From: Microbacterium radiodurans
Lineage (GTDB): Bacteria > Actinomycetota > Actinomycetes > Actinomycetales > Microbacteriaceae
DNA: 64,000 nucleotides
Assembly (NCBI RefSeq): GCF_008710705.1
Contig: NZ_VYRZ01000002.1
Location: 620,001-684,000, forward strand
Direction: 5' to 3'
In this document: positions 19,134 through 27,322 of the stretch, in pieces
Layout of the letters: the number at the start of each line of letters is the position of its first letter
Numbering within the stretch: position 1 is the first letter of the stretch
The notes under the pieces: model-generated
What the model saw: only the letters and a program-made list of their open reading frames with translations
The model's database searches: none
Told to the model about the DNA's origin: nothing
Position numbers and translations under genes: made by a program

Positions 19134-20471
19134 TCAGAGCATCTCCAGGTTGCTCTTCAACTCGAAGGGCGTGACCTGCGCGCGGTAGTTCTGCCACTCG
19201 CGTCGCTTGTTGAGCAGCACGTAGTTGAACACCTGCTCACCGAGCGTCTCGGCGACGAGCTCGGATTCCTCCATGTACTCCAGTGCGTGATCGAGGCTCG
19301 CCGGCAGGGGCGCGTAGCCGAGCGCACGACGCTCGGCGTCGGTCAGCGACCACACGTTGTCCTCGGCCTCGGGCGGGAGCTCGTAGCCCTCCTCGATGCC
19401 CTTCAGCCCGGCCGCGAGAAGGAGCGCGTACGCCAGGTAGGGGTTGGCGGCCGAGTCCAGCGCCCGGTACTCGACGCGCGACGAGCCGCTCTTGTTCGGC
19501 TTGTACATCGGCACGCGCACGAGCGCCGAGCGATTGTTGTGACCCCACGTGATGAAGCTCGGGGCCTCGTCGCCGCCCCAGAGCCGCTTGTACGAGTTGA
19601 CGAACTGGTTGGTGACCGCCGAGATCTCGTTCGCGTGGCGCAGCAGGCCCGCGATGAACTGACGGCCCGTCTGCGACAGCTGGTACTGCGCACCGCCCTC
19701 GTAGAAGGCGTTCACCTCGCCCTCGAAGAGCGACATGTGCGTGTGCATGCCGCTGCCCGGGTGGCCGCCGAGGGGTTTCGGCATGAAGGTCGCGTACACG
19801 CCCTGCTCGATCGCCACCTCCTTGACGACGGTGCGGAAGGTCATGATGTTGTCGGCCGTCGCGAGGGCGTCCGCGTAGCGCAGGTCGATCTCGTTCTGCC
19901 CCGGGCCGCCCTCGTGGTGGCTGTACTCGACCGAGATGCCCAGGTCCTCCAGCATCCGGACCGAGCGGCGGCGGAAGTCGTGGGCCGTCCCGCCCGGGAC
20001 GTTGTCGAAGTAGCCGGCGGAGTCGACCGGCTCGGGCCCGTCGGGGCCGTAGCTCGAGGACTTCAGCAGGTAGAACTCGATCTCGGGATGCGTGTAGAAC
20101 GTGAAGCCCGCGTCGGCGGCCTTGGCGAGGGTCCGCTTCAGGACGTGACGGGGGTCGGCGACGGCCGGCTGCCCGTCGGGCGTCGTGATGTCGCAGAACA
20201 TGCGCGCCGTCGGGTCGATCTCGCCACGCCAGGGAAGCGTCTGGAACGTGGTGGGGTCGGGGTGCGCGAGCAGGTCCGACTCGTAGGTGCGCGTCAGCCC
20301 CTCGATCGCCGAGCCGTCGAACCCGAGGCCCTCGGCGAATGCGCCCTCGACCTCGGCCGGGGCGATCGCGACGGATTTCAGCGTGCCGATCACGTCGGTG
20401 AACCAGAGGCGGACGAACTTGACGCCCCGTTCCTCGATCGTGCGCAGTACGAAGTCCCGCTGCTTGTCCAT
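19134..20471 (-). CDS. glnA2: Glutamine synthetase, GlnA2 type
   Basis: A 445-residue second type I glutamine synthetase, shorter than GlnA and of the actinobacterial GlnA2 group. Landmarks are FDGSAIEG, HPEIEFYLLK, HHEGGPGQNEIDLRYADA, GSGMHTHMSLF, NRSALVRVP and RVEYRALDSAANPYLAYA. The region matching the adenylylation loop reads GYELPPEAEDNVW, so a tyrosine is present although the loop differs from GlnA. ATG 20471 follows GAGAGG. Its exact product is uncertain; in some actinobacteria GlnA-like paralogues use amines other than ammonia, but this one keeps the usual glutamine synthetase residues. Confidence 0.93.
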   Translation of the reverse strand: MDKQRDFVLRTIEERGVKFVRLWFTDVIGTLKSVAIAPAEVEGAFAEGLGFDGSAIEGLTRTYESDLLAHPDPTTFQTLPWRGEIDPTARMFCDITTPDGQPAVADPRHVLKRTLAKAADAGFTFYTHPEIEFYLLKSSSYGPDGPEPVDSAGYFDNVPGGTAHDFRRRSVRMLEDLGISVEYSHHEGGPGQNEIDLRYADALATADNIMTFRTVVKEVAIEQGVYATFMPKPLGGHPGSGMHTHMSLFEGEVNAFYEGGAQYQLSQTGRQFIAGLLRHANEISAVTNQFVNSYKRLWGGDEAPSFITWGHNNRSALVRVPMYKPNKSGSSRVEYRALDSAANPYLAYALLLAAGLKGIEEGYELPPEAEDNVWSLTDAERRALGYAPLPASLDHALEYMEESELVAETLGEQVFNYVLLNKRREWQNYRAQVTPFELKSNLEML

Positions 20472-20502
20472 CGCGTCCTCTCCGAGACAGGGTTCAGAGA
20501 CC

Positions 20503-20508
20503 AGACTA
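20503..20508 (-). promoter_or_regulatory. -10 box of glnA2
   Basis: TAGTCT, about 32 bases before the glnA2 start; it includes the TAG stop codon of the upstream small gene. Confidence 0.45.
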
Positions 20509-20727
20509 CTGGCGCGCGCCGCCGCCCGACGGCGGGGTCCCCCACTCGTCCTCGTGCTCCTCGTCCTCCTGCCACTGACGAGACCGCTCGACGAGGATCT
20601 GCGGCGCTCGGGCCGCCTCCTCGGCGGTCGCGAAGGGGCCGGCTCGATCGGCGCCCGGCGACTGCTTGCCGCGCTCGACCTCGTGGGTGCTGAGGTTGTA
20701 CCAGAACTCGCCGTCACCGCTTGTCAT
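20506..20727 (-). CDS. Small SPOR-domain-like protein
   Basis: A 73-residue protein resembling the short actinobacterial proteins annotated as SPOR domain-containing: FWYNLSTHEVERG at the start and AGPFATAEEAARAP, matching the repeat motif of that group. The C-terminus is acidic and glycine-rich (WQEDEEHEDEW). No signal peptide, so peptidoglycan binding outside the cell is doubtful. ATG at 20727. It lies just upstream of glnA2 on the same strand. Confidence 0.7.
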   Translation of the reverse strand: MTSGDGEFWYNLSTHEVERGKQSPGADRAGPFATAEEAARAPQILVERSRQWQEDEEHEDEWGTPPSGGGARQ

Positions 20728-20794
20728 GACCGCTCCCGTCTGCGCCGGAGGTGGGCGCTCAGCCCGAGCCTAATGGCGCTCGCACCGCGCTCGA

Positions 20795-20800
20795 TAGGCT
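20795..20800 (+). promoter_or_regulatory. -10 box of ppgK (leaderless type)
   Basis: TAGGCT ending six bases before ATG 20807. Confidence 0.55.
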
Positions 20801-20806
20801 GGGCGC

Positions 20807-21631
20807 ATGAGTGCGAATGCGACGCGGGCCGTCGGCGTGGACATCGGCGGAACCGGCATCAAGGGGGCGGTCGTCGACCTGTCCACCGGCGAGCTGCTGA
20901 CCGACCGGATCAAGGTCCCGACCCCGCGCGGCGCCGAGCCCGACGACGTCCTCGGAGCGGTGCGCGAGGTGCTGCAGCGACTCGAGGTGTCGGATGCCGC
21001 CGACGTGCCGCTGGGCGTCGCCTTCCCCGCGATCGTGAAGAACGGCCGCACCCTGTCGGCCGCGAACGTCTCGGACAGCTGGATCGACTTCGAAGCCGAG
21101 ACGTTCTTCGAGAACGGTCTCGGCCGGCAGATCCACTTCGCCAACGACGCCGACGTCGCCGGAGTGGCCGAGATGCGTTACGGCGCGGCGCAGGGCCGCG
21201 ACGGCCTCGTCATCCTGACGACCCTCGGCACCGGCATCGGCTCGGCGATGATCTACAACGGGGTGCTCATCCCGAACTCGGAGCTCGGCCACGTGCACCG
21301 CGCGAAGCACGGGAAGGATGCCGAGGCCTGGGCCGCGTACTCGGCGATGGAGCGGGACGAGCTGAGCTGGCCCGAATGGGCCGAACGGCTGCAGTGGTAC
21401 TACAGCCACATCGAGTTCCTCTTCTCCCCCGACCTCTTCATCGTCGGCGGCGGCGTCTCGAAGCACTCCGACAAGTTCCTGCCGCTCCTCGACCTGAAGA
21501 CCGACATCGTGCCGGCGGTGCACCGCAACAACGCGGGCATCATCGGCGCTGCCGCACTCGCGCTGGCGGGCGAGCGCCGCGGCATCCTCGACGACACGAC
21601 CGAGGACCTCGCGGACCGCACCGCCCACTGA
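20807..21631 (+). CDS. ppgK: Polyphosphate glucokinase (ROK family)
   Basis: A 274-residue ROK-fold kinase that phosphorylates glucose with polyphosphate or ATP, typical of actinobacteria. The phosphate loop VGVDIGGTGIKGAVVD is at 9-24; FPAIVKNGRTLSAANVSDSW and FANDADVAGVAEM follow the PpgK pattern (Asp in NDAD as base); TTLGTGIGSAMIYNG is the second phosphate-binding loop; the C-terminus has FIVGGGVSKHSDKF. Normal length. It stands alone, with RNase P RNA converging from the other side. Confidence 0.95.
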   Translation: MSANATRAVGVDIGGTGIKGAVVDLSTGELLTDRIKVPTPRGAEPDDVLGAVREVLQRLEVSDAADVPLGVAFPAIVKNGRTLSAANVSDSWIDFEAETFFENGLGRQIHFANDADVAGVAEMRYGAAQGRDGLVILTTLGTGIGSAMIYNGVLIPNSELGHVHRAKHGKDAEAWAAYSAMERDELSWPEWAERLQWYYSHIEFLFSPDLFIVGGGVSKHSDKFLPLLDLKTDIVPAVHRNNAGIIGAAALALAGERRGILDDTTEDLADRTAH

Positions 21632-21756
21632 GGCGGGCCCGGCTGCCGCTGCCGGATGCGGTGGCGGATGCGGCGCACTTTCTGACGTGGGGCGCGGAAA
21701 TACCCGCGCCCCACGCGCGCAAGTGCGCCCGAAGCTCGCACGGCCGGGCCGGCGGT

Positions 21757-22122
21757 GCGAATGGGCCGGCCTGTACGCCGGGTTCTGTCCGGGGGCGTGA
21801 GCCCCGTGGACGGCCATCTCTCTCGGCGACACGTTGCCGTGCCGCTCCAGCGGTCTACCCGGGGACTCGGCGGACCGCGTCTGCATCCCCTGTCTGACCT
21901 TGCTCCGGACGAGGTTTACCGTGCGGATCGTGTCACCACGACCCCGGTGGTCTCTTACACCACCCTTTCACCCTTACCGGCGCGGACGCCGGCGGTCTGC
22001 TCTCTGTGGCACTGTCTCGCGGATCACTCCGGGTGGGCGTTACCCACCGTCCTGTCCTGTGGAGCCCGGACGTTCCTCGGTGCGGGAGACCCGCCACGCG
22101 ACCGTCCAGCCGACCCATTCGC
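21757..22122 (-). ncRNA. rnpB: RNase P RNA
   Basis: The catalytic RNA of RNase P, bacterial type A, about 366 bases. Conserved blocks on the minus strand are GAGGAACGTCCGGGCTCC near the 5' end (matching GAGGAAAGTCCGGGCTCC with one change) and ACAGAACCCGGCGTACAGG near the 3' end. Helix P1 closes the molecule: GCGAATGGG (5') pairs with CCCATTCGC (3'), which fixes both ends. It processes the 5' ends of precursor tRNAs. Long open frames across this interval on either strand are not genes. Confidence 0.95.
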
Positions 22123-22129
22123 GCTGCCG

Positions 22130-22135
22130 AGTCTA
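22130..22135 (-). promoter_or_regulatory. -10 box of rnpB
   Basis: TAGACT on the minus strand, ending seven bases before the first base of helix P1. Confidence 0.55.
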
Positions 22136-22169
22136 CCGCGCGCCGCTCGCGCCGACCGTCGGCGAGTGC

Positions 22170-22175
22170 TAGCGT
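22170..22175 (+). promoter_or_regulatory. Possible -10 box of the LPXTG gene
   Basis: TAGCGT; a transcript starting near 22182 would have a leader of about 50 bases with the GGGGAGGG ribosome site. Confidence 0.4.
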
Positions 22176-22232
22176 GTGGCCACTGACGTCTTCTGGGGAG
22201 TCGACGTCGAAGAGCCCATTGGGGAGGGCGCT

Positions 22233-22871
22233 ATGCGTAGCACTGTTTTTCTTGCTGTCCTGATCGGTGCATTGGCATCGTCTCCGCTCGCCGCAGCGAG
22301 CGCGGGAGACACCTATGCCCCGCCGAATCCGGGAGAGCCGAGCCTCGCCGGCTCGGTGGCGACCGGGGCCTGTCGTGACGACGCGGCCTACATCTCGTTC
22401 GATGTCGTCCTGACCGACGGCCCGGCGGCCGACCAGTCCGCGCCGGTGTCCCTGGTGCTCGCCGACGGCGCGAACTCCGTGACGGTGCCGCTCGGCTCCC
22501 TCGACGAGGGCCGGCTCCAGGGGCGTGTTCTGTGGCCCGGCGCCAGCGTCGACGAGAACGGGCGCGGCAACGGCTGGCCCGGCTGGGAGCAGCGCGGCGG
22601 CACGTGGGTGCCGACCGACGGCGGCTACGCGTGGACCCGCGGCGACATCACCGCCACGCTCCAGGCGAGCCCGTCGCTGGCGGTGCCGCTGCACTACCCG
22701 ATGTCGTCGCCGGACTGCGCCACCGCGCCGCGCGGTTCCGCCGCGGCGGTCGCCGGCGAGCTGCCGGCGACCGGGTCGAACCCGGCGATGCCGCTCGCCG
22801 TCGCGGGCGTCGGAGCCTTCGCCGTCCTCGCGGGCGCCGGTCTCGTCGTCGCCCGCCGCCGCCGGTCCTGA
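22233..22871 (+). CDS. LPXTG-anchored cell surface protein
   Basis: A 212-residue exported protein with all parts of a sortase substrate: signal peptide (residues 1-23, cleavage after ASA), a Pro/Gly-rich mature N-terminus, a beta-rich domain of about 130 residues with one Cys pair, then LPATG (177-181), a membrane helix and the RRRRS tail. It has no recognised domain. ATG 22233 is chosen for its GGGGAGGG ribosome site and signal peptide; an upstream in-frame ATG at 22176 would bury the signal peptide. The DUF4012 gene starts two bases after its stop. No sortase gene lies in the window. Confidence 0.85.
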   Translation: MRSTVFLAVLIGALASSPLAAASAGDTYAPPNPGEPSLAGSVATGACRDDAAYISFDVVLTDGPAADQSAPVSLVLADGANSVTVPLGSLDEGRLQGRVLWPGASVDENGRGNGWPGWEQRGGTWVPTDGGYAWTRGDITATLQASPSLAVPLHYPMSSPDCATAPRGSAAAVAGELPATGSNPAMPLAVAGVGAFAVLAGAGLVVARRRRS

Positions 22872-22873
22872 CG

Positions 22874-24646
22874 GTGGCGATCCCGGTTCGCGCGACGCGG
22901 CCGGGGGCACGGCGACGAGCTGTGGTCCTCGCGTGCGCCGTCGTGGCGCTCGTCCTCGTCGCGGTCGTCGCGTGGCTGGGCGTGCGCGGCGCGCTCGCCG
23001 CGCGTGAGCTCGGCGCCCTGCGCGCGTCGGCTGCGCAGGTCCAGCGCGCCGCCGCCGAACGCGACCTGCCCGCGCTGCGTCAGGCTGTGACCGAGGCGAC
23101 GGCGCACGCCGAGGCGGCTCGCTCGCTGACCGATGACCCGGTATGGCGTGCGGCGGAGGTGCTGCCCGGCATCGGCCCGAACGCCGCCGCGGTGCGGCTG
23201 GCTGCGGCATCCGTCGCCGAGCTCGGGTCGGGCGCCCAGCCGCTGCTGGCGTCGGACCTCGGATCGACGCTCTCGGGCGGGCTGGACCTGTCGACGGCGC
23301 TGACGCTGCTCGCCGACGCCGGGCCGCTCCTCGACGACGCGTCCGCGAGCGCGGGGCGCGCGGCAGCCACCATCGACACCATCGACACGGACGCCCTGCT
23401 CGGTCCTGTTCGCGACGGGGTCGCCCAACTCGACGAGACCGTCACCCCGGTCGCGTCCTGGCTTGCGGGAGCCGCGGACGCGGCGCAGTGGGTGCCGGGG
23501 ATGCTGGGAGCCGACGGTCCGCGGAGCGTGCTGGTCGCGCTCCAGAACTCGGCCGAACTGCGCTCCGGTGGCGGGCTCACCGGCAGCTTCCTGCTCGTGA
23601 CCTTCGACCGGGGCACGGTGACACTGGCCGACCAGGTCGACTCGGGCGACTTCCCGGTGTCGCGCGAACCCGTCGGGGAGATCCCCGACACCACGCGCGC
23701 CCTCTACGGCGATGTCGTCGGCACCTACGTGCAGAACGCGACGATGACCGCCGACTTCTCGCTGTCGGCGCAGCTGCTCTCGGCATGGTGGTCTCGGCAC
23801 TCCGACCGCGCACCCGACGCCGTCGTCTCGATCGACCCGATCGTGCTGCGGACGCTGCTCGCGGCCACTGGTCCCGTCGCGCTGGAGGACGGTACGTCGC
23901 TCACGGCCGACAGCCTCATCGACACGCTGCTCGTGAAGCCGTATCTCGACCTGTCCGGCCCGGAGCAGAGCGTCTACCAGCGCGGTGTCACCACGGCCGT
24001 CGTGCAGCGCGCGCTCGGCGGCCCGCTCGATGCCCGCGCCCTCATCTCTGGCCTGGGCGAGGCGCTCGGTGCCGGACGCATCAGCATCTGGAGCCCCGAC
24101 CCGGCCGTCCAGCGCCACCTCGACGGATCAGCGGTCGCGGGCATGCGCGCGCGCCAGCTCGCCGCGGGCGAGGACGCCTTCGCCGTCCTCCTCAACGACG
24201 CGACGACGGCGAAACTCGACTCCTGGCTCCGCATGGACGTCGGATCCACCGTCTCGAACTGCCGCGGCGACGATCGCGACGAGGTCTCGGTGACCGTCCG
24301 ATTGACGAACACGGCGCCCGCCGAGGCCGCGACGTACCCGCCGAGCATGACCGGCGGATACAACCCGGCGTCGCCGGGCGACCTCGTCACCGATGTCGCC
24401 GCCGTCGCACCGGAGGGCTGGTTCTTCGGCGCCGTGGCGCAGGACGGCGACAGCGTGCCCTCGCGTCTCGTCGTCGACGGCGGCCTGCCGACGAGCGCCG
24501 CCCGCGTCACGCTGTCTCCGGGCGCGACCAGCACGCTCCAGTTCCGCTTCGTCGCGCCCGACGCCGACCCGGTCGAACCGACGCTCGTTCACACGCCGCT
24601 GCTCAGCGACGTCGGCTCGGTCGCGAGCGTGGGGCAGTGCCTTTGA
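22874..24646 (+). CDS. DUF4012 domain-containing membrane protein
   Basis: A 590-residue protein with one N-terminal membrane helix (about 14-38) and a large extracytoplasmic part of the DUF4012 family, whose function is unknown; members often lie in surface-polysaccharide or cell-wall regions. After an alanine-rich helical region (40-200), the conserved part begins with SVLVALQNSAELRSGGGLTGSF and continues through VSIDPIVLRTLLAATGPV and AFAVLLNDATTAKLD. GTG start 22874 lies two bases after the LPXTG gene, indicating translational coupling. The pair probably works together at the cell surface. Confidence 0.85.
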   Translation: MAIPVRATRPGARRRAVVLACAVVALVLVAVVAWLGVRGALAARELGALRASAAQVQRAAAERDLPALRQAVTEATAHAEAARSLTDDPVWRAAEVLPGIGPNAAAVRLAAASVAELGSGAQPLLASDLGSTLSGGLDLSTALTLLADAGPLLDDASASAGRAAATIDTIDTDALLGPVRDGVAQLDETVTPVASWLAGAADAAQWVPGMLGADGPRSVLVALQNSAELRSGGGLTGSFLLVTFDRGTVTLADQVDSGDFPVSREPVGEIPDTTRALYGDVVGTYVQNATMTADFSLSAQLLSAWWSRHSDRAPDAVVSIDPIVLRTLLAATGPVALEDGTSLTADSLIDTLLVKPYLDLSGPEQSVYQRGVTTAVVQRALGGPLDARALISGLGEALGAGRISIWSPDPAVQRHLDGSAVAGMRARQLAAGEDAFAVLLNDATTAKLDSWLRMDVGSTVSNCRGDDRDEVSVTVRLTNTAPAEAATYPPSMTGGYNPASPGDLVTDVAAVAPEGWFFGAVAQDGDSVPSRLVVDGGLPTSAARVTLSPGATSTLQFRFVAPDADPVEPTLVHTPLLSDVGSVASVGQCL

Positions 24647-24670
24647 AGCGCGCGACCTCGGAGGATCGAT

Positions 24671-26371
24671 TCAGTCCTTATCCGCCGACTCCGACACCCG
24701 CAGATCGAGCCGGAAATCGATCGGGAAGCCGCCGAAGAGCAGCCGCCCCGCGGTGGCGGCCGCGTCGCGCACGGCGGCGACGGCGGCATCCACCTGCTCC
24801 TCGGGCGTGTGCACGATGATCTCGTCGTGGAGGAAGAAGGCCAGATGCGCCCGGTCGGCGACGCCGTCGGCGGGGCTGCCCGACGTCGCCGACGGCAGCG
24901 CCGCCAAGCGGGTCCGCACGTCCGCGAGCCACGCCAGCGCCCACTCGGCCGCGGTTCCCTGGACGATGAAGTTGCGGGTGAACCGCCCGCGCTCGCGCGC
25001 GAACGACCGCGCCGCAGCCGCGGTGCGCTCATCGGCCCCTTCGTCGGACGCTCCGCTCTGCACGTCGCGCCAGGCCTCCGACGGCCGCGGTGAGGAGCGT
25101 CCGAGCACGGTCCGGACCACACCGCCGCTCTCACCGGTCCGTGCGGCCGCATCGACGAGACCCATGGCGCGCGGATACGCGCGACGCAGCACCGGCACGA
25201 GCCGGCCGCTGTCGCCGGTCGTCGCACCGTACATCGCCCCCAGGAGGGCCATCTTCGCGTCCTGTCTCGTCGGGAGGATGCCGCGGCTCACGATCCCCGC
25301 GTAGAGGTCCGTGCCGCGCGCGGCATCGGCGAGGGCGAGGTCGCCCGCCATCGCGGCGAGGATGCGTGGCTCGAGCTGAGCCACGTCGGCGACGACGAGA
25401 CGCCACCCGGGGTCCGCTCGAACGGCCGGGCGCAGCAGGCGCGGGAGCTGAAGGGCACCGCCGCCCGACGACGCCCAGCGACCGGTCACCACGCCGCCGG
25501 GGACGTAGACGGGGCGGAACCGGTCGCGCGGGATCCACTCGTCCATCCAGGCCCAGCCGTTCGCGGTGAGCAGGCGCATCGCCTTCTTGTACGCGAGGAG
25601 CGGCGCGACGACGGGATGCTCGTGACGCGCGAGCTCCCATCGGCTCGTGGAGTCGACGAAGACCCCGGCACGGTGAAGCGAGCGCAGCAGCCGCGGCTGC
25701 GAGTCGAGGCTCGCGCCAGCATCGCCGAGAGCGGCGCGCACCTCCTCCGCGAGGGCTGCCAGCCGCGCGGGCAGCTCGCCCGTGCGGGGCCGCGGACCGA
25801 GCGCCTGCGTCAGGATGCCGTCGTGGACCCCGCGGCTCCACGGCACGCCCGCAGCGTGCATCTCGGCCGCGACGAGGGCGCCCGCCGATTCGGCGGCGAG
25901 CAGCAGGCGGAGGCGAGCCGGCTCGCTCGCCCCCTCGAGAGCGGCGTTCTGCCGCGCGAACTCCGCCGCGACCTCGCGCAGATCATGCGGCACGCCGGCG
26001 GCGCTTCCATCGAGGTCGAACAGCGCCTGGCCTCGGCCGTCCGGCTCCGGCGGCGGCTCGTCCCAGGCGGTCGCCTCACGCAGCGTCGACGCGTCGTCAC
26101 CGACGAGCACGCTGGAGCGGAGGATCGCGTGGCACAGTCGCAGGTCGTGGCACCGCGCGACGCGGACGCCCGCCGCCAGCAGCTGCGGATACCAGGAGCC
26201 GGTGTCGGACCAGACCCATCGGGCCTCCGGGTCGGCGGCGACCTCGGCCGCGAGGTCCGCGGCTCGCGCGTCGCGCTCGTCCCGGAGCCGACCGGCGGCA
26301 TCGATCTCGCCGAGGCGGATGCCGCCGCCGGCTCTCCCGACCGCGCGCCACCGGGCGCGCGGGGAGGTCAT
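24671..26371 (-). CDS. Stand-alone family A DNA polymerase with degenerate exonuclease domain
   Basis: A 566-residue relative of DNA polymerase I, of the actinobacterial group labelled bifunctional 3'-5' exonuclease/DNA polymerase. The palm has motif A VVADVAQLEPRILA, motif B RQDAKMALLGAMYG and motif C FFLHDEIIVHTPEE. Compared with Pol I motif B (RRSAKAINFGLIYG), the Arg, Lys and Tyr remain but the O-helix Phe is Leu. The N-terminal ~200 residues correspond to an exonuclease fold but lack a DxE motif, and no 5'-3' exonuclease domain is present. ATG 26371, seven bases after the zinc-ribbon gene's stop. Probably a repair or accessory polymerase; role unproven. Confidence 0.85.
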   Translation of the reverse strand: MTSPRARWRAVGRAGGGIRLGEIDAAGRLRDERDARAADLAAEVAADPEARWVWSDTGSWYPQLLAAGVRVARCHDLRLCHAILRSSVLVGDDASTLREATAWDEPPPEPDGRGQALFDLDGSAAGVPHDLREVAAEFARQNAALEGASEPARLRLLLAAESAGALVAAEMHAAGVPWSRGVHDGILTQALGPRPRTGELPARLAALAEEVRAALGDAGASLDSQPRLLRSLHRAGVFVDSTSRWELARHEHPVVAPLLAYKKAMRLLTANGWAWMDEWIPRDRFRPVYVPGGVVTGRWASSGGGALQLPRLLRPAVRADPGWRLVVADVAQLEPRILAAMAGDLALADAARGTDLYAGIVSRGILPTRQDAKMALLGAMYGATTGDSGRLVPVLRRAYPRAMGLVDAAARTGESGGVVRTVLGRSSPRPSEAWRDVQSGASDEGADERTAAAARSFARERGRFTRNFIVQGTAAEWALAWLADVRTRLAALPSATSGSPADGVADRAHLAFFLHDEIIVHTPEEQVDAAVAAVRDAAATAGRLLFGGFPIDFRLDLRVSESADKD

Positions 26372-26378
26372 CGGCGGA

Positions 26379-27110
26379 TCACAGACCGGATTCGTCGGTG
26401 CGCACGAGGATGCACCCGCATTCCGGGCAGGTGACGACCTCGTCCGCGGCCGCCTGCCCGATCGCCTTCAGATCCGAGCCGGCCAGCTCCATGTGACAGC
26501 CGCCGCAGGTCCGCCGCTGCAGCAGCCCGGCGCCGGGCGTGCGCTGAGCGAGCGTCTCGTAGCGTGCGAGCAGCTCGCCCGGGATCCGGGCGGCCACGGC
26601 GGCACGGTCGCGGGTCGCGGCATCCAGCTTCGCATCGGCGTCCGCGACGGCCGCCTTGCCCTCCGCGCTCAGCCGGCCGCCCTCCGCGTTGACCTCGGCG
26701 ACGAGCGCCTCCTGCGCCCGCACCTGCGTCTCGAGGTCTTCGAGCCGCTCCATCGCGGCGAGCTGTCCGTCCTCCAGTTCGCTCTTGCGACGCGCCAGCG
26801 ATGCGATCTCGTGCTCGAGACCCTGCGCATCCTTCGCGCTGGAGGTCGCGGACAGGCGCTGCTCGTCCCGAGCAGCGCGCGCGTCGACGACGCCGATGTC
26901 GGAGACGATGCGGCCGAGCTCGGCCTGCACGTCGTCGCGGAGACCGAGCAAGCGGGTCAGCTCGACCGACAGCTCCTGCCGCTGCGCGAGCAGCTCCTTC
27001 ACGCGCGCGGCCTGTGCGGGATTGCGCTTGGCCGCTTCGGCGCCGCGCGCCTGAGCGTCGAGACGGACGAGATCGAGCAGCAGCAGCTGGTCGGCGGGGG
27101 TGGCGTTCAT
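26379..27110 (-). CDS. Coiled-coil zinc-ribbon protein
   Basis: A 243-residue protein of the zinc-ribbon family PF02591. Residues ~15-180 form a long coiled coil (LLDLVRLDAQARG, then heptads rich in E, R, A and L), and the C-terminus has the four-Cys ribbon CGGCHMEL...CPECGCIL (first pair CGGC, second CPEC). Likely a nucleic-acid or protein scaffold; true function unknown. ATG 27110 begins just one base after the 3' end of tRNA-Val and has no Shine-Dalgarno, so translation probably begins from a processed, nearly leaderless mRNA. Confidence 0.88.
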   Translation of the reverse strand: MNATPADQLLLLDLVRLDAQARGAEAAKRNPAQAARVKELLAQRQELSVELTRLLGLRDDVQAELGRIVSDIGVVDARAARDEQRLSATSSAKDAQGLEHEIASLARRKSELEDGQLAAMERLEDLETQVRAQEALVAEVNAEGGRLSAEGKAAVADADAKLDAATRDRAAVAARIPGELLARYETLAQRTPGAGLLQRRTCGGCHMELAGSDLKAIGQAAADEVVTCPECGCILVRTDESGL

Positions 27111-27111
27111 G

Positions 27112-27185
27112 TGGGCCCAGAGAGACTCGAACTCCCGACCCCCTCGGTGTAAACGAGGTGCTCTAACCAACTGAGCTATAGGCCC
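27112..27185 (-). tRNA. tRNA-Val (anticodon TAC)
   Basis: A 74-base cloverleaf: acceptor GGGCCTA/TGGGCCC, D-arm with AGTTGGTTAGA, anticodon arm CCTCG-TTTACAC-CGAGG (anticodon TAC), T-arm GGGAG-TTCGAGT-CTCTC, discriminator A. The 3' CCA is not encoded. Confidence 0.95.
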
Positions 27186-27193
27186 CTGCGATG

Positions 27194-27199
27194 AGTCTA
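27194..27199 (-). promoter_or_regulatory. -10 box of tRNA-Val
   Basis: TAGACT on the minus strand, eight bases before the mature tRNA 5' end. Confidence 0.45.
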
Positions 27200-27227
27200 C
27201 GAGAGCGCGCGCCCTCCTGAGCGTGAG

Positions 27228-27233
27228 TAGGCT
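27228..27233 (+). promoter_or_regulatory. -10 box of aceE
   Basis: TAGGCT; predicted transcript start near 27240, leaving a leader of about 83 bases in which I see no recognised RNA element. Confidence 0.45.
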
Positions 27234-27322
27234 GTCCTGTGGTGCTCGCGCGCGTCGACAACGAACGGCGCGCCGCCCATGGGAATCACCTGGCACGATC
27301 TGCCATTGAAGAAAGGTCGCCC

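Noticed and set aside
21755..22186. Open frames across the RNase P RNA interval
   Set aside because: The sequence folds as rnpB with P1 and both conserved blocks; the frames lack ribosome sites and homologous domains.
27111..27296. An N-terminal extension of the zinc-ribbon protein reading through tRNA-Val
   Set aside because: The extension contains the usual translation of a tRNA gene (QGPIAQLVRAP-like), so it is not protein code; the start is at 27110.
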